Program-made: the position numbers and the translations under genes | Assembly (NCBI GenBank): GCA_031267435.1 | Contig: JAIRZB010000006.1 | Span: 1 to 14,191 of the forward strand | Origin: Puniceicoccales bacterium | GTDB lineage: Bacteria; Verrucomicrobiota; Verrucomicrobiia; Opitutales; LL51 | Direction: 5' to 3' | Length of the DNA stretch: 14,191 nucleotides | Notes under the pieces: generated by a model | Seen by the model: the letters and a program-made list of their open reading frames with translations, nothing else | What the model was told of the DNA's origin: nothing | Databases searched by the model: none | Part shown: in pieces, positions 1-6,825 of the stretch | Numbering within the stretch: the first letter of the stretch is position 1 | Layout: each line of letters starts with the position of its first letter

Positions 1-279
1 CCCGTGACCCCGCAAGGAGTCACGGACTCCTTGACCTCGATATGCGGCCAAGCCATGCGAAAATTTCGCATGGTTTGGCCGCAGGGTCAACTAAGTTGCC
101 CCGCCCGCGGCGAAGCCGCGGGCGGGGCAAGGCCCACCGGTCGGCCGGTACCACGGGCGAATGCCTGTGGTACCTACGGCCGCAATCCAGGTCCAGGGGA
201 TGGTATCCCCTGGCAAGGGGTTGCAAGGGGAAGGATTCCCCTTGCCCTGGCGGGGATTCTAAGGGCGCGCAGCCCTTAG
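1..279 (+). repeat. GC-rich hairpin-array repeat, copy A
   Basis: An ordered series of short perfect inverted repeats. Stems are at 13-21/25-33 (CAAGGAGTC with GACTCCTTG), 43-62/64-83 (about 20 bp, starting TGCGGCCAA), 96-111/115-130 (16 bp, loop GAA), 136-140/145-149, 149-158/163-172, 193-201/205-213 (CCAGGGGAT with ATCCCCTGG), 224-232/236-244 (CAAGGGGAA with TTCCCCTTG) and 259-266/272-279 (CTAAGGGC with GCCCTTAG). Even the linker near 88-98 is a mini-palindrome (CAACT-A-AGTTG). The same order recurs in copy C (7827-8082), and the right end recurs inverted in copy D (14117-14191). Several frames on both strands are open through it, but nothing suggests it is a gene here. The left end may be cut by the window edge. 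Sequence similarity and order are seen directly; the function is unknown. Confidence 0.9.
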
Positions 280-333
280 GCAAAAAAACGGATTGCAAGT
301 TCTTGGATTTCCACAAATTGACAATGGCTAAAA

Positions 334-783
334 ATGGAAGCGATCCAGGAATTATACCAGGAAATTATCATCGATCACAGTAACTGTCCGCGGAATGAGG
401 GGAAGGTTGAAAATCCGACCCATATCGCTGAAGGTTACAATGCGACATGTGGCGATGAACTGACCATTTCGTTATTAATAAGGAATGGGGTCATTGAAAA
501 TATAAAATTTCAAGCCCAAGGTTGCTCCATTTCTAGGGCTTCTGGATCCATGCTGACGGAAAAAATTAGTGGAATGTCCTTTGATAGAGCATTAAAATTT
601 TCTAATAGTCTGCGAAAAGTGCTCAGCAATGATTTCGCGGAAACATTCGATGAAAATGAAATGGGTGATCTCGTCGCATTATTGGGTATTAAACAGTTTC
701 CCATGCGCATCAAATGTGCTACGTTGGCCTGGCATACCTTTGAGAATGCACTAAAAAACATCGCAAAGGACATTGTGGATTGA
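334..783 (+). CDS. sufU: SufU/IscU-like iron-sulfur cluster scaffold or sulfur-transfer protein
   Basis: 149 residues, the usual SufU length. These zinc-binding IscU-fold proteins accept sulfur from the cysteine desulfurase SufS for Fe-S cluster assembly in the cytosol. The three conserved cysteines and the aspartate are visible: Cys39 and Asp41 in ATCGDE, Cys64 in GCSIS, and Cys128 in RIKCATLAW. The FPMRIKCATL block, and a stretch of about 20 residues between Cys64 and Cys128 that IscU lacks, favour SufU over IscU. The start ATG at 334 precedes the typical opening EAIQELYQEIIIDH; there is no clear Shine-Dalgarno. The gene begins 54 bp after hairpin repeat A, so its usual partner sufS, if linked, lies outside the window. 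It converges on the gene ending at 813. Family assignment is strong; pathway role is by homology. Confidence 0.9.
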   Translation: MEAIQELYQEIIIDHSNCPRNEGKVENPTHIAEGYNATCGDELTISLLIRNGVIENIKFQAQGCSISRASGSMLTEKISGMSFDRALKFSNSLRKVLSNDFAETFDENEMGDLVALLGIKQFPMRIKCATLAWHTFENALKNIAKDIVD

Positions 784-812
784 TGGATTTTTAATACATT
801 TTTTTCGAGATA

Positions 813-2000
813 CTAGAATGATGCCTGGGTATTAGTCCATTGAAAATTAATTTTTTGGGGATTTGGCTTAACTCCAAATACTTCGGCCGTTTCCCGATTA
901 ACTATACAATAAAATTTGGGATATTGTATGGGAATATGTGCCATAGCGATTCGATAGCGATGATTCATGTCAACGATTTTAGCGGCAAGTTGCCCACCTT
1001 CTTTGCATTTAGCAACCGTTCCCATGAGTGCACCGGCGCAAATCATATCCTCTTTTTCGCAAATCATCGCTATTTTTTCCGCACATCCGAAATCGAAAAT
1101 GGCTTTACTATTTTCCGTAAATGGTGATCCGGAAGGGACATAAAGCGCATCAAATGGAGAGGAAGCGGATTTTATTTTTGCTAAAGCAAGAAAAATTTCT
1201 TCTTTATTGGTCGCATTAAAATGCTTGGAAGTAATACCAAATTGCGAAGTAGTGTCCTCGATCATATCTGATGTATACAAAGAATTTTGTTCTTGGGGAT
1301 TGACTAGAAAAGCTAAACGTTGCATTTTGAAGATTTTTTGTATATTTCCAAGCTGTATGGTCATGGGTGCCGCGGTGCCCACGCCGGAAAAATTTCCACC
1401 ATCATTAATATTGCGTCCCGGATCATCATTCACAAGTCCCGATTTTGCCGGATAGCCTACGGCATTAAAAATAATAGGTACCTTATTGTTGACATATTCG
1501 TTAACAACCAGCGACACGCGTGTGCCAAAAGTATAAATGTAATCATAATCTTCGAAATTGATTTCGAAGTGTAAGGTTTGTCTAAGACGTTTTAGGTCGC
1601 GGTCGACATCGATTATCGTTGGCGTCACGAGGTAGCCCATGGCTTTGAGAGTGTCTAAAAATCCCCGTTCCGCGTCGGTTTCTCCCTGCCATAGAATCAT
1701 TAAAATTTTAATGCACCTACTCTGTTCCAGTGATTGTAAAACTTTATTGTCAACAGTATCGACAACCGATTGGGTTAGATCCGTTTCTTCACTATCCCTT
1801 TTCTGGATAAAGGAAAAACAATTTTCGGCGAAAAGAAGATCACGAAAGTTCGATGGTCGTTGATTCTGAGATAGAACAAAATTAAATGTTGAAGGTATTT
1901 CGGATATATTTTCAGTTTGAGAACTTTGATTTCCGTAAATTTTGTAAATCATTACCCAAGAAGTAAAAAACAATAAAATTTTTTTTACCCATTTCCCCAT
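813..2000 (-). CDS. ABC transporter substrate-binding protein (ABC_sub_bind family)
   Basis: A predicted exported solute-binding protein. From the ATG at 2000 it has 395 residues and opens with a lysine-rich n-region and hydrophobic core (MGKWVKKILLFFTSWVMIYK). A TTG 36 bp upstream (2036) is a possible alternative start. Residues about 35-95 are low in recognisable homology. The periplasmic-binding fold typical of Pfam ABC_sub_bind starts near residue 96 (IKILMILWQGETDAERGF) and continues through YIYTFGTRVS, PIIFNAVGYP, NFSGVGTAAP and the C-terminal NRETAEVFGVKPNP. Ligands of this family are mostly unknown; some members sit with tryptophan or other small-molecule ABC systems. No permease or ATPase gene is adjacent, which is odd because this family is usually encoded beside both. 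It lies 44 bp downstream of dnaE on the same strand and may be cotranscribed with it. Confidence 0.8.
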   Translation of the reverse strand: MGKWVKKILLFFTSWVMIYKIYGNQSSQTENISEIPSTFNFVLSQNQRPSNFRDLLFAENCFSFIQKRDSEETDLTQSVVDTVDNKVLQSLEQSRCIKILMILWQGETDAERGFLDTLKAMGYLVTPTIIDVDRDLKRLRQTLHFEINFEDYDYIYTFGTRVSLVVNEYVNNKVPIIFNAVGYPAKSGLVNDDPGRNINDGGNFSGVGTAAPMTIQLGNIQKIFKMQRLAFLVNPQEQNSLYTSDMIEDTTSQFGITSKHFNATNKEEIFLALAKIKSASSPFDALYVPSGSPFTENSKAIFDFGCAEKIAMICEKEDMICAGALMGTVAKCKEGGQLAAKIVDMNHRYRIAMAHIPIQYPKFYCIVNRETAEVFGVKPNPQKINFQWTNTQASF

Positions 2001-2044
2001 CGACGCTAATGATAGAAAATTTCGTAATAAAATCAATAAGTATT

Positions 2045-5000
2045 TTACGCCTCTATGCGAAATGGTAGGGCTAGACTTTTAATTTTTTCGTAATTGAAAT
2101 TGCAATTGAGTTGTTGGGAAACATTGCGCCGAATTTGGCTACCGTCTTCGCATGTGAAAACTAAAACACTTTCCGTTATTCCTGAGTTGTGGTAAATATA
2201 ATTCCAGATTTTATCAAGCAATATGGAGTCTTGAGAATCGACAATCCAGTGAATTTTTTTTATAATTCTAGCGAGAGCATTCCCAATATTGGTGATTTCT
2301 TGAACGATAAATCGATCGTTGCTTTCCATTTTTTTTCGACTACCGTTGACCACGACAATATTTCCATCAATAAGTAGATGGCCGTATTTTTCAAAAACAC
2401 CGGCGAAACAATTTAAACCAAGTTTTTCCGTCAACATTTCCAATTGGAAGGTCGCCCACAGGCGGTTGTCCTTTTTGGTAATACGTTTTTCGACAAGTCC
2501 TATAACTCCACACAATTGAAATTCGTCTTCGATGGCTTCTGCGGAAGATGCCGAATTAATTTGATCCAGTATATCGCTGTACTCATCCAGGGGATGGCCT
2601 GTAACATAAAAACCTAGCAACGTTTTTTCATAGTTTAATTTTTCAGCCTTCGATAATACGGGTCCCGTTTGATCGATGGCATTGGGCAGTAGAGGTGTTT
2701 CCGTTGCCAACATGTCGAATAGCTGAAATTGGCCCGCATCGCGGTCCTTTTGCAACGATGATGCTTCCGACATCATCCGCTCCAAGGCCCGGGCCAAATG
2801 TAAACGATCGACGCCAAACTCATCGAAAGCTCCACTGAAAATTAAACATTCCGCCACGCGTTTATTAATTATTCGTAGATCGACTCGGCTAATAAAATCG
2901 GAAAAATTTTTAAAATCACCGTTCTGCTCCCGCTCTCGGATAATGTTCTCTGCGGCGATGTCCCCCACACCTTTAATCGCACCGAGGCCGAAACGGATAC
3001 ATCGCCGTTGATGATTAGGTGTGAAATTGTCGAGCGATTGGTCGATATCCGGTCCTAGTACGTCGATGCGCATGCGGCCGCATTCGGAAATAAGGTAAGC
3101 TACCTTGTCCACATTTCCTAGCGCTGCGGACAACATCGCCGCCATGAATTCTACGGAATAATTAGCCTTGAGATAGGCCGTTTGGTAAGCAATAATGGCG
3201 TAGGCGATGGAATGGGATTTATTAAATCCATAGCCGGCAAATTTTTCCAGTATGGAAAAAATTTCCTCCGCTTTTTCCCTAGGGATATTGTTATGTTTTT
3301 TAGCACCTTCAACAAAGACGCTGCGCTGCGCATCCATGACTTCGACCTTTTTCTTTCCCATCGCACGTCGCAGAATATCGGCACCGCCAAGTGTGTAACC
3401 CGCGATGATACGGGCCGCTTCCATTACTTGTTCCTGGTAAATCAAAATGCCGTAGGTTTCTCGGCAGACATTTTTCAAAAGCGGATGGGGATATTTTATT
3501 TTTTTTGGATCTTTTTTTCCTGCGACGTAATCGTTAATCCATTCCATGGGCCCTGGACGGTAGAGGGCACTGATGTCGCTAATTTCTTCCACACTGCGAA
3601 TTTCCAAACGCTTGCAGAGGGAACGCATTCCCGCCGATTCCCCCAGTTGGAAGACGCCAATGGTTTCACCACTGTTGAGTAATTTGTAGGTATTTTGGTC
3701 ATCGTAGGTGATTTTATTCATGGAAAATTCGGGATTATATTTTCGAATAAAACACTCGCTGTCCGCAATAATGGTGAGCGTAGTTAGGCCTAAAAAATCC
3801 ATTTTCAGCAAACCCAGATCTTCGACGGCCTCCTTGGCATATTGGGTAGTAAGTACCCCCTCTTGGAGCGTAATGGGTAGCATATTTTCAACAATATCTT
3901 CCGTAATAATAATACCGGCAGCATGGGTACCGGTATTGCGGACCGTACCTTCGATAATTTTTCCATCTTCTAAAATTTTTCCAATCCGAGGATTGAGATG
4001 AATTTCTTGTTGCAATTCTTTGGATTTTTCCAAAGCGGCATCGATGGAAATATTGAGTTCGTCGGGGACCATTTTAGCGATACGATTGGCCTCCGCATAG
4101 GGAATGTCGTTGACGCGGCAGAGATCACGGATGACCATCTTCGCACCAAAGGTGCCAAAAGTAATAATATTGCCGACGTGGTCGTTGCCATACTTTTTAC
4201 GGACGTATTCGATGACTTCACCGCGGCGGCGCATGCAAAAATCGATGTCGAAATCGGGCGGCGATATGCGCTCCGGATTGAGAAAACGTTCGAAAAGTAA
4301 TCCGAATTTTATGGGATCCACATCCGTAATTCGAAGTAAGTAGGCAATAATTGAGCCCGCTCCTGATCCCCTTCCCGGGCCAACCGGTATGTCCTGTGCC
4401 TTTGCCCAGTCGATAAAATCCCAAACAATTAAAAAGTAGTCCACAAAACCTGTCTTTTTTAAAATCGATAGTTCGTAGTCCAAACGATTGCAGAGTGTCC
4501 ATTCCTGCGATTCTGCCGTACGTTCCTGTGGGTCGATGTACCCGATGGTGTAACGCATTTTTAGTCCTTCGATGCACAATTTTTTGAGGTAATCAAAATT
4601 GGATTCCTGGCAGGGGATTTTTTCGGGATTTTCGCGAGAAATTTCAGATTTTTTGACTTCCTTGGAGAGCCCCGCGGCGTAGCCGCGGGGCTCTTCAAAA
4701 GGCCCGATCCCGGAGGGATCAGGCAACGAAGTTGCCTGCCCGGCACGAAGTGCCGGGCGGGCCTTTTGATCCGTCGGCCATGACTTTAGGTCATGGCCGA
4801 CTCCGGGTCCAGGGGATGAATCCCCTGGCGGGGTCTGGGGCAGAGCCCCAGAAATCATTTCTTTTCCAAGGTCTTCAGAACTTCCGTCAGGAGTCGCATT
4901 GGCCTCCAATGTCGATCGGAGAATCGGCGTAGCTTGCTCAGATTCTTCGATTGAATAATCTGCCCCGGGGGATGGATCTAAAAAAGAACTATGAAAGTTT

Positions 5001-5959
5001 TGTCCAATTTGTTCCGAATTTTCGCCAGAACGGGCCAAGGAATCACTGATTCCTTGTGGAGTCTGGGACGGTGTCCCAGTCTCAACCTCCAAAAGTGATC
5101 GGCGAAATACCGGGAAATGATTTTCGCCATAGCGTAGGGTGAAATCGCACATATCGGCAATGAGTTGCGTATGGTCGAGGCATTCGGGGTGATCGCCGAA
5201 TATTCGTTCCATTTCTTCCCGGGATTTGAGGTAGAGCTGGTGCGTACTCATGCGGAAACGATTTGTATCGGTCACCTTAGCGACGGTTTGGATACACAAT
5301 AACTGGTCATGGGCCTCCCAATCTTCCTGAAAAACATAGTGAGAATCATTGGTTGCGACGGTTTTTATGCCATTTTTTTCGGCCAAGCTGAAGAGTATGG
5401 GCAGAATAGTTTGCGATTCGGGCATGCCATGATCCTGGACTTCGATGAATAGATGATCTTTGCCAAAAATTTCTATGAGCCAGTCGAGACCATTCTGGGC
5501 GGATTTGAGATCATTTTGTAGTGCCATGGAAGAGAGATAACCTTGGTAACACCCCGTTAAACAAATGAGTCCTTCTCCATGGGCTGCAATGGTTTGCCAA
5601 TTTATGCGAGGACGGTAATAGAAACCTTTCGTATGGGAAAGGGAAACGAGTTTCGATAAATTTTTATATCCCACTTCGTTCATGACTAGGAGTCCCATGT
5701 GGTAGAGTGGAAATTTTTCTTTTAGGGTATAATCTTGGTCGAAGGTTGTGTAAAGTTCGCAACCGATGATGGGTTTGATGCCGAATTCTTTTGCATATTT
5801 GAAAAAGTCGGGGACACCGAATAAATTACCGTGATCGGTCATAGCAAGAGCATACATGCCCAATTCTTTTGTCCGTGCGAAGAGGCGATCTATGCGACAG
5901 GCTCCATCGAGTAAGCTATAATCGGTGTGCACGTGTAGGTGGACAAAGTTTTTCGCCAT
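2045..5959 (-). CDS. dnaE: DNA polymerase III alpha subunit with a large in-frame insertion
   Basis: The replicative polymerase catalytic subunit, 1304 residues from the ATG at 5959; ordinary DnaE is about 1160. The PHP domain (about 1-280) starts with FVHLHVHTDYSLLDG and has MTDHGN near 41-45. The polymerase core holds GPGRGSGAGS (about 527-536), the catalytic acids of PDFDIDF (Asp569, 571, 573) and KMDFLG (Asp721). Helix-hairpin-helix sequence AIKGVG lies near 995, and an OB domain at about 1143-1223. Residues about 287-452 (DNA 4605-5101) do not correspond to DnaE. They form a Pro/Gly/Ser/Glu-rich segment between the PHP end (GENHFPVF) and the polymerase start (FDYLKKLCIEGLKMRY). Its DNA contains GC-rich hairpin modules related to the intergenic repeats. 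All catalytic motifs remain, so the gene looks functional. An upstream TTG (5995) is rejected as start because it lies in the -35 box. Confidence 0.97.
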   Translation of the reverse strand: MAKNFVHLHVHTDYSLLDGACRIDRLFARTKELGMYALAMTDHGNLFGVPDFFKYAKEFGIKPIIGCELYTTFDQDYTLKEKFPLYHMGLLVMNEVGYKNLSKLVSLSHTKGFYYRPRINWQTIAAHGEGLICLTGCYQGYLSSMALQNDLKSAQNGLDWLIEIFGKDHLFIEVQDHGMPESQTILPILFSLAEKNGIKTVATNDSHYVFQEDWEAHDQLLCIQTVAKVTDTNRFRMSTHQLYLKSREEMERIFGDHPECLDHTQLIADMCDFTLRYGENHFPVFRRSLLEVETGTPSQTPQGISDSLARSGENSEQIGQNFHSSFLDPSPGADYSIEESEQATPILRSTLEANATPDGSSEDLGKEMISGALPQTPPGDSSPGPGVGHDLKSWPTDQKARPALRAGQATSLPDPSGIGPFEEPRGYAAGLSKEVKKSEISRENPEKIPCQESNFDYLKKLCIEGLKMRYTIGYIDPQERTAESQEWTLCNRLDYELSILKKTGFVDYFLIVWDFIDWAKAQDIPVGPGRGSGAGSIIAYLLRITDVDPIKFGLLFERFLNPERISPPDFDIDFCMRRRGEVIEYVRKKYGNDHVGNIITFGTFGAKMVIRDLCRVNDIPYAEANRIAKMVPDELNISIDAALEKSKELQQEIHLNPRIGKILEDGKIIEGTVRNTGTHAAGIIITEDIVENMLPITLQEGVLTTQYAKEAVEDLGLLKMDFLGLTTLTIIADSECFIRKYNPEFSMNKITYDDQNTYKLLNSGETIGVFQLGESAGMRSLCKRLEIRSVEEISDISALYRPGPMEWINDYVAGKKDPKKIKYPHPLLKNVCRETYGILIYQEQVMEAARIIAGYTLGGADILRRAMGKKKVEVMDAQRSVFVEGAKKHNNIPREKAEEIFSILEKFAGYGFNKSHSIAYAIIAYQTAYLKANYSVEFMAAMLSAALGNVDKVAYLISECGRMRIDVLGPDIDQSLDNFTPNHQRRCIRFGLGAIKGVGDIAAENIIREREQNGDFKNFSDFISRVDLRIINKRVAECLIFSGAFDEFGVDRLHLARALERMMSEASSLQKDRDAGQFQLFDMLATETPLLPNAIDQTGPVLSKAEKLNYEKTLLGFYVTGHPLDEYSDILDQINSASSAEAIEDEFQLCGVIGLVEKRITKKDNRLWATFQLEMLTEKLGLNCFAGVFEKYGHLLIDGNIVVVNGSRKKMESNDRFIVQEITNIGNALARIIKKIHWIVDSQDSILLDKIWNYIYHNSGITESVLVFTCEDGSQIRRNVSQQLNCNFNYEKIKSLALPFRIEA
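4666..4850 (-). repeat. Hairpin-array repeat inside dnaE (module B1)
   Basis: A GC-rich block read through in frame by dnaE. It holds a 13-bp stem at 4666-4678/4682-4694. A perfect four-way junction follows at 4696-4768: closing stem 4696-4705/4759-4768, with arms 4706-4711/4715-4720, 4721-4727/4731-4737 and 4738-4746/4750-4758, and no unpaired base at the junction. Two more stems are 4774-4784/4790-4800 (TCGGCCATGAC with GTCATGGCCGA) and 4809-4817/4820-4828 (CCAGGGGAT with ATCCCCTGG). The last stem is 4833-4840 with 4844-4851. The CCAGGGGAT stem and its GTCC flank are shared with copies A and C. In dnaE sense, the order of terminal hairpin then CCCCGCCAGGG matches the start of copy D. Orientation is given for the dnaE sense strand. 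Confidence 0.85.
5036..5079 (-). repeat. Hairpin-array repeat inside dnaE (module B2)
   Basis: Two adjacent hairpins near the 5' border of the dnaE insert: CAAGGAATC with GATTCCTTG (5036-5044/5048-5056) and CTGGGAC with GTCCCAG (5063-5069/5073-5079). On the minus strand the order, spacing and linker (GACTCC before CAAGGA) match the first two hairpins of copy C (7827-7875). There the arms are CAAGGAGTC and GACTCCTTG. The G-to-A change in one arm is matched by C-to-T in the other, so pairing is preserved. Its translation contains TPQGISDSL, close to TPQGVTDSL and LPQGVTDSL in the forward frames of copies A and C. Confidence 0.8.
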
Positions 5960-5965
5960 GGGTCG

Positions 5966-5995
5966 ATTATACGAATTCCTTCTAATATGGGTCAA
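5966..5995 (-). promoter_or_regulatory. Promoter of dnaE, predicted leaderless
   Basis: On the minus strand, TTGACC (5995-5990), an 18-bp spacer and a perfect TATAAT (5971-5966) stand only six bases (CGACCC) before the ATG at 5959. Normal -10 to start-site spacing would put the first transcribed base on the A of ATG. That predicts a leaderless mRNA or a very short leader. The same geometry is seen at 14041-14070. Confidence 0.6.
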
Positions 5996-6034
5996 CGATA
6001 AAAATATTTTAGTTATGAATTTCTCATAAAAAAC

Positions 6035-6062
6035 TTTACGATATGTAAATTATTATTATAAT
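6035..6062 (+). promoter_or_regulatory. Candidate promoter of the 6073 gene
   Basis: TTTACG (6035-6040), a 16-bp spacer and a perfect TATAAT (6057-6062) lie ten bases before the ATG at 6073. The implied leader is only about four bases. The region is AT-rich, so chance -10 boxes are likely, but the position and the divergent layout with dnaE support it. Confidence 0.45.
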
Positions 6063-6072
6063 CAATCCTGTT

Positions 6073-6756
6073 ATGTGGAATAAATATTACAAAAATTTAG
6101 GTATAATTTCTTGTTTATTGGGAGTGGGTTTGTGCGAGATCAAAGCAGGAGCAGACATAGCATTCGACGCTTCATTGCTTCAAGGAGATGTTAAAAAAAT
6201 ATTAATGGCAAATGGAGCTTTACCAACCTATGCTTTGATTACTGCTGAGGTGGGAACGAAGATAAAGAAAGTAAAAGAGGATATGGATTGGGTCGATGAT
6301 CTAATGACAAACATCGTGAAAGCCTTAAAAAATAAAAAAGAAATGCAATCCGAGCTTCGTACTTTAAAAGAGAAGTATGATCGATTGCGTGAGGCTTTCG
6401 AGAAGAGTGATAAAGAATTAAAATGTGAGCTCCGTGGAAACTGCGGCCCCCTCGTCAATGCTGTCAAAGATTTCAAAGAACTTCAGGCAGCCGTTCAGGA
6501 GTTGAAAATTGCTATAAATAATCTTTTGATTGCAATCCGTCAATTTATTCTCGAAAATCAAAATATACTGATAACCCAAGCTTTGTATAGCAGCAAATTG
6601 GAAGCGAAACTCGCCGCTCAACATGGAAATGAAATAGAGGCAACGGTTGACCAAATCATTTTAATAATCATTATTGCTGTGGAAGCTTACAATGAAATAG
6701 CCTATGAAGAACGCAACCGTGGTCTTTATACAACGCAATCTTCTCGTTCGCTTTAG
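6073..6756 (+). CDS. Secreted coiled-coil protein of unknown function
   Basis: 227 residues; I do not recognise a family. Residues 1-26 look like a Sec signal peptide (basic n-region, core GIISCLLGVGLCEIKAGA), with likely cleavage after an AGA. The mature part is almost wholly helical. Residues about 60-118 and 130-165 are charged, heptad-like and coiled-coil prone (for example ELRTLKEKYDRLREAFEKSDK), separated by a short CELRGNC motif whose two cysteines could form a disulfide. Near the C-terminus is a strongly hydrophobic stretch (QIILIIIIAVEAY, 194-206), which could be a membrane or self-association helix, followed by a polar tail. The gene is divergent from dnaE and has its own candidate promoter and terminator. 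Codon and base use match its neighbours. A cell-envelope or exported role is inferred only from the leader. Confidence 0.75.
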   Translation: MWNKYYKNLGIISCLLGVGLCEIKAGADIAFDASLLQGDVKKILMANGALPTYALITAEVGTKIKKVKEDMDWVDDLMTNIVKALKNKKEMQSELRTLKEKYDRLREAFEKSDKELKCELRGNCGPLVNAVKDFKELQAAVQELKIAINNLLIAIRQFILENQNILITQALYSSKLEAKLAAQHGNEIEATVDQIILIIIIAVEAYNEIAYEERNRGLYTTQSSRSL

Positions 6757-6779
6757 CCGGTTTTTTACTCCTTATATCC

Positions 6780-6820
6780 AAATAATGAATTATCAATGGC
6801 AATGATTCATTATTTTTATT
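6780..6820 (+). terminator. Terminator-like stem after the 6073 gene
   Basis: AAATAATGAAT (6780-6790) pairs with ATTCATTATTT (6805-6815) around a 14-base loop and runs into T-rich sequence. It sits between two convergent genes. The stem is nearly all A/T and so weak. A T-run follows only on the plus strand, so it would serve the 6073 gene rather than the exchanger. Confidence 0.45.
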
Positions 6821-6825
6821 GATAA

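Noticed and set aside
318..323. TTGACA just before sufU as a -35 box
   Set aside because: A matching -10 would fall inside the sufU coding region, so it cannot drive the annotated gene.
1..383. Overlapping open frames through hairpin repeat A (and likewise C) as small genes
   Set aside because: They exist in several frames on both strands because the repeat is GC-rich and stop-poor. They run through the hairpins, and no ribosome-binding site or protein family supports them.
4605..5101. Intein in DnaE
   Set aside because: The insert lacks splicing-domain and endonuclease motifs and the terminal Cys/Ser...HN residues, sits between domains rather than at an active site, and is made of repeat modules.
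5960..5995. Upstream TTG start for dnaE adding 12 residues
   Set aside because: The TTG is part of the -35 box of a strong promoter, and the family N-terminus begins right at the ATG at 5959.
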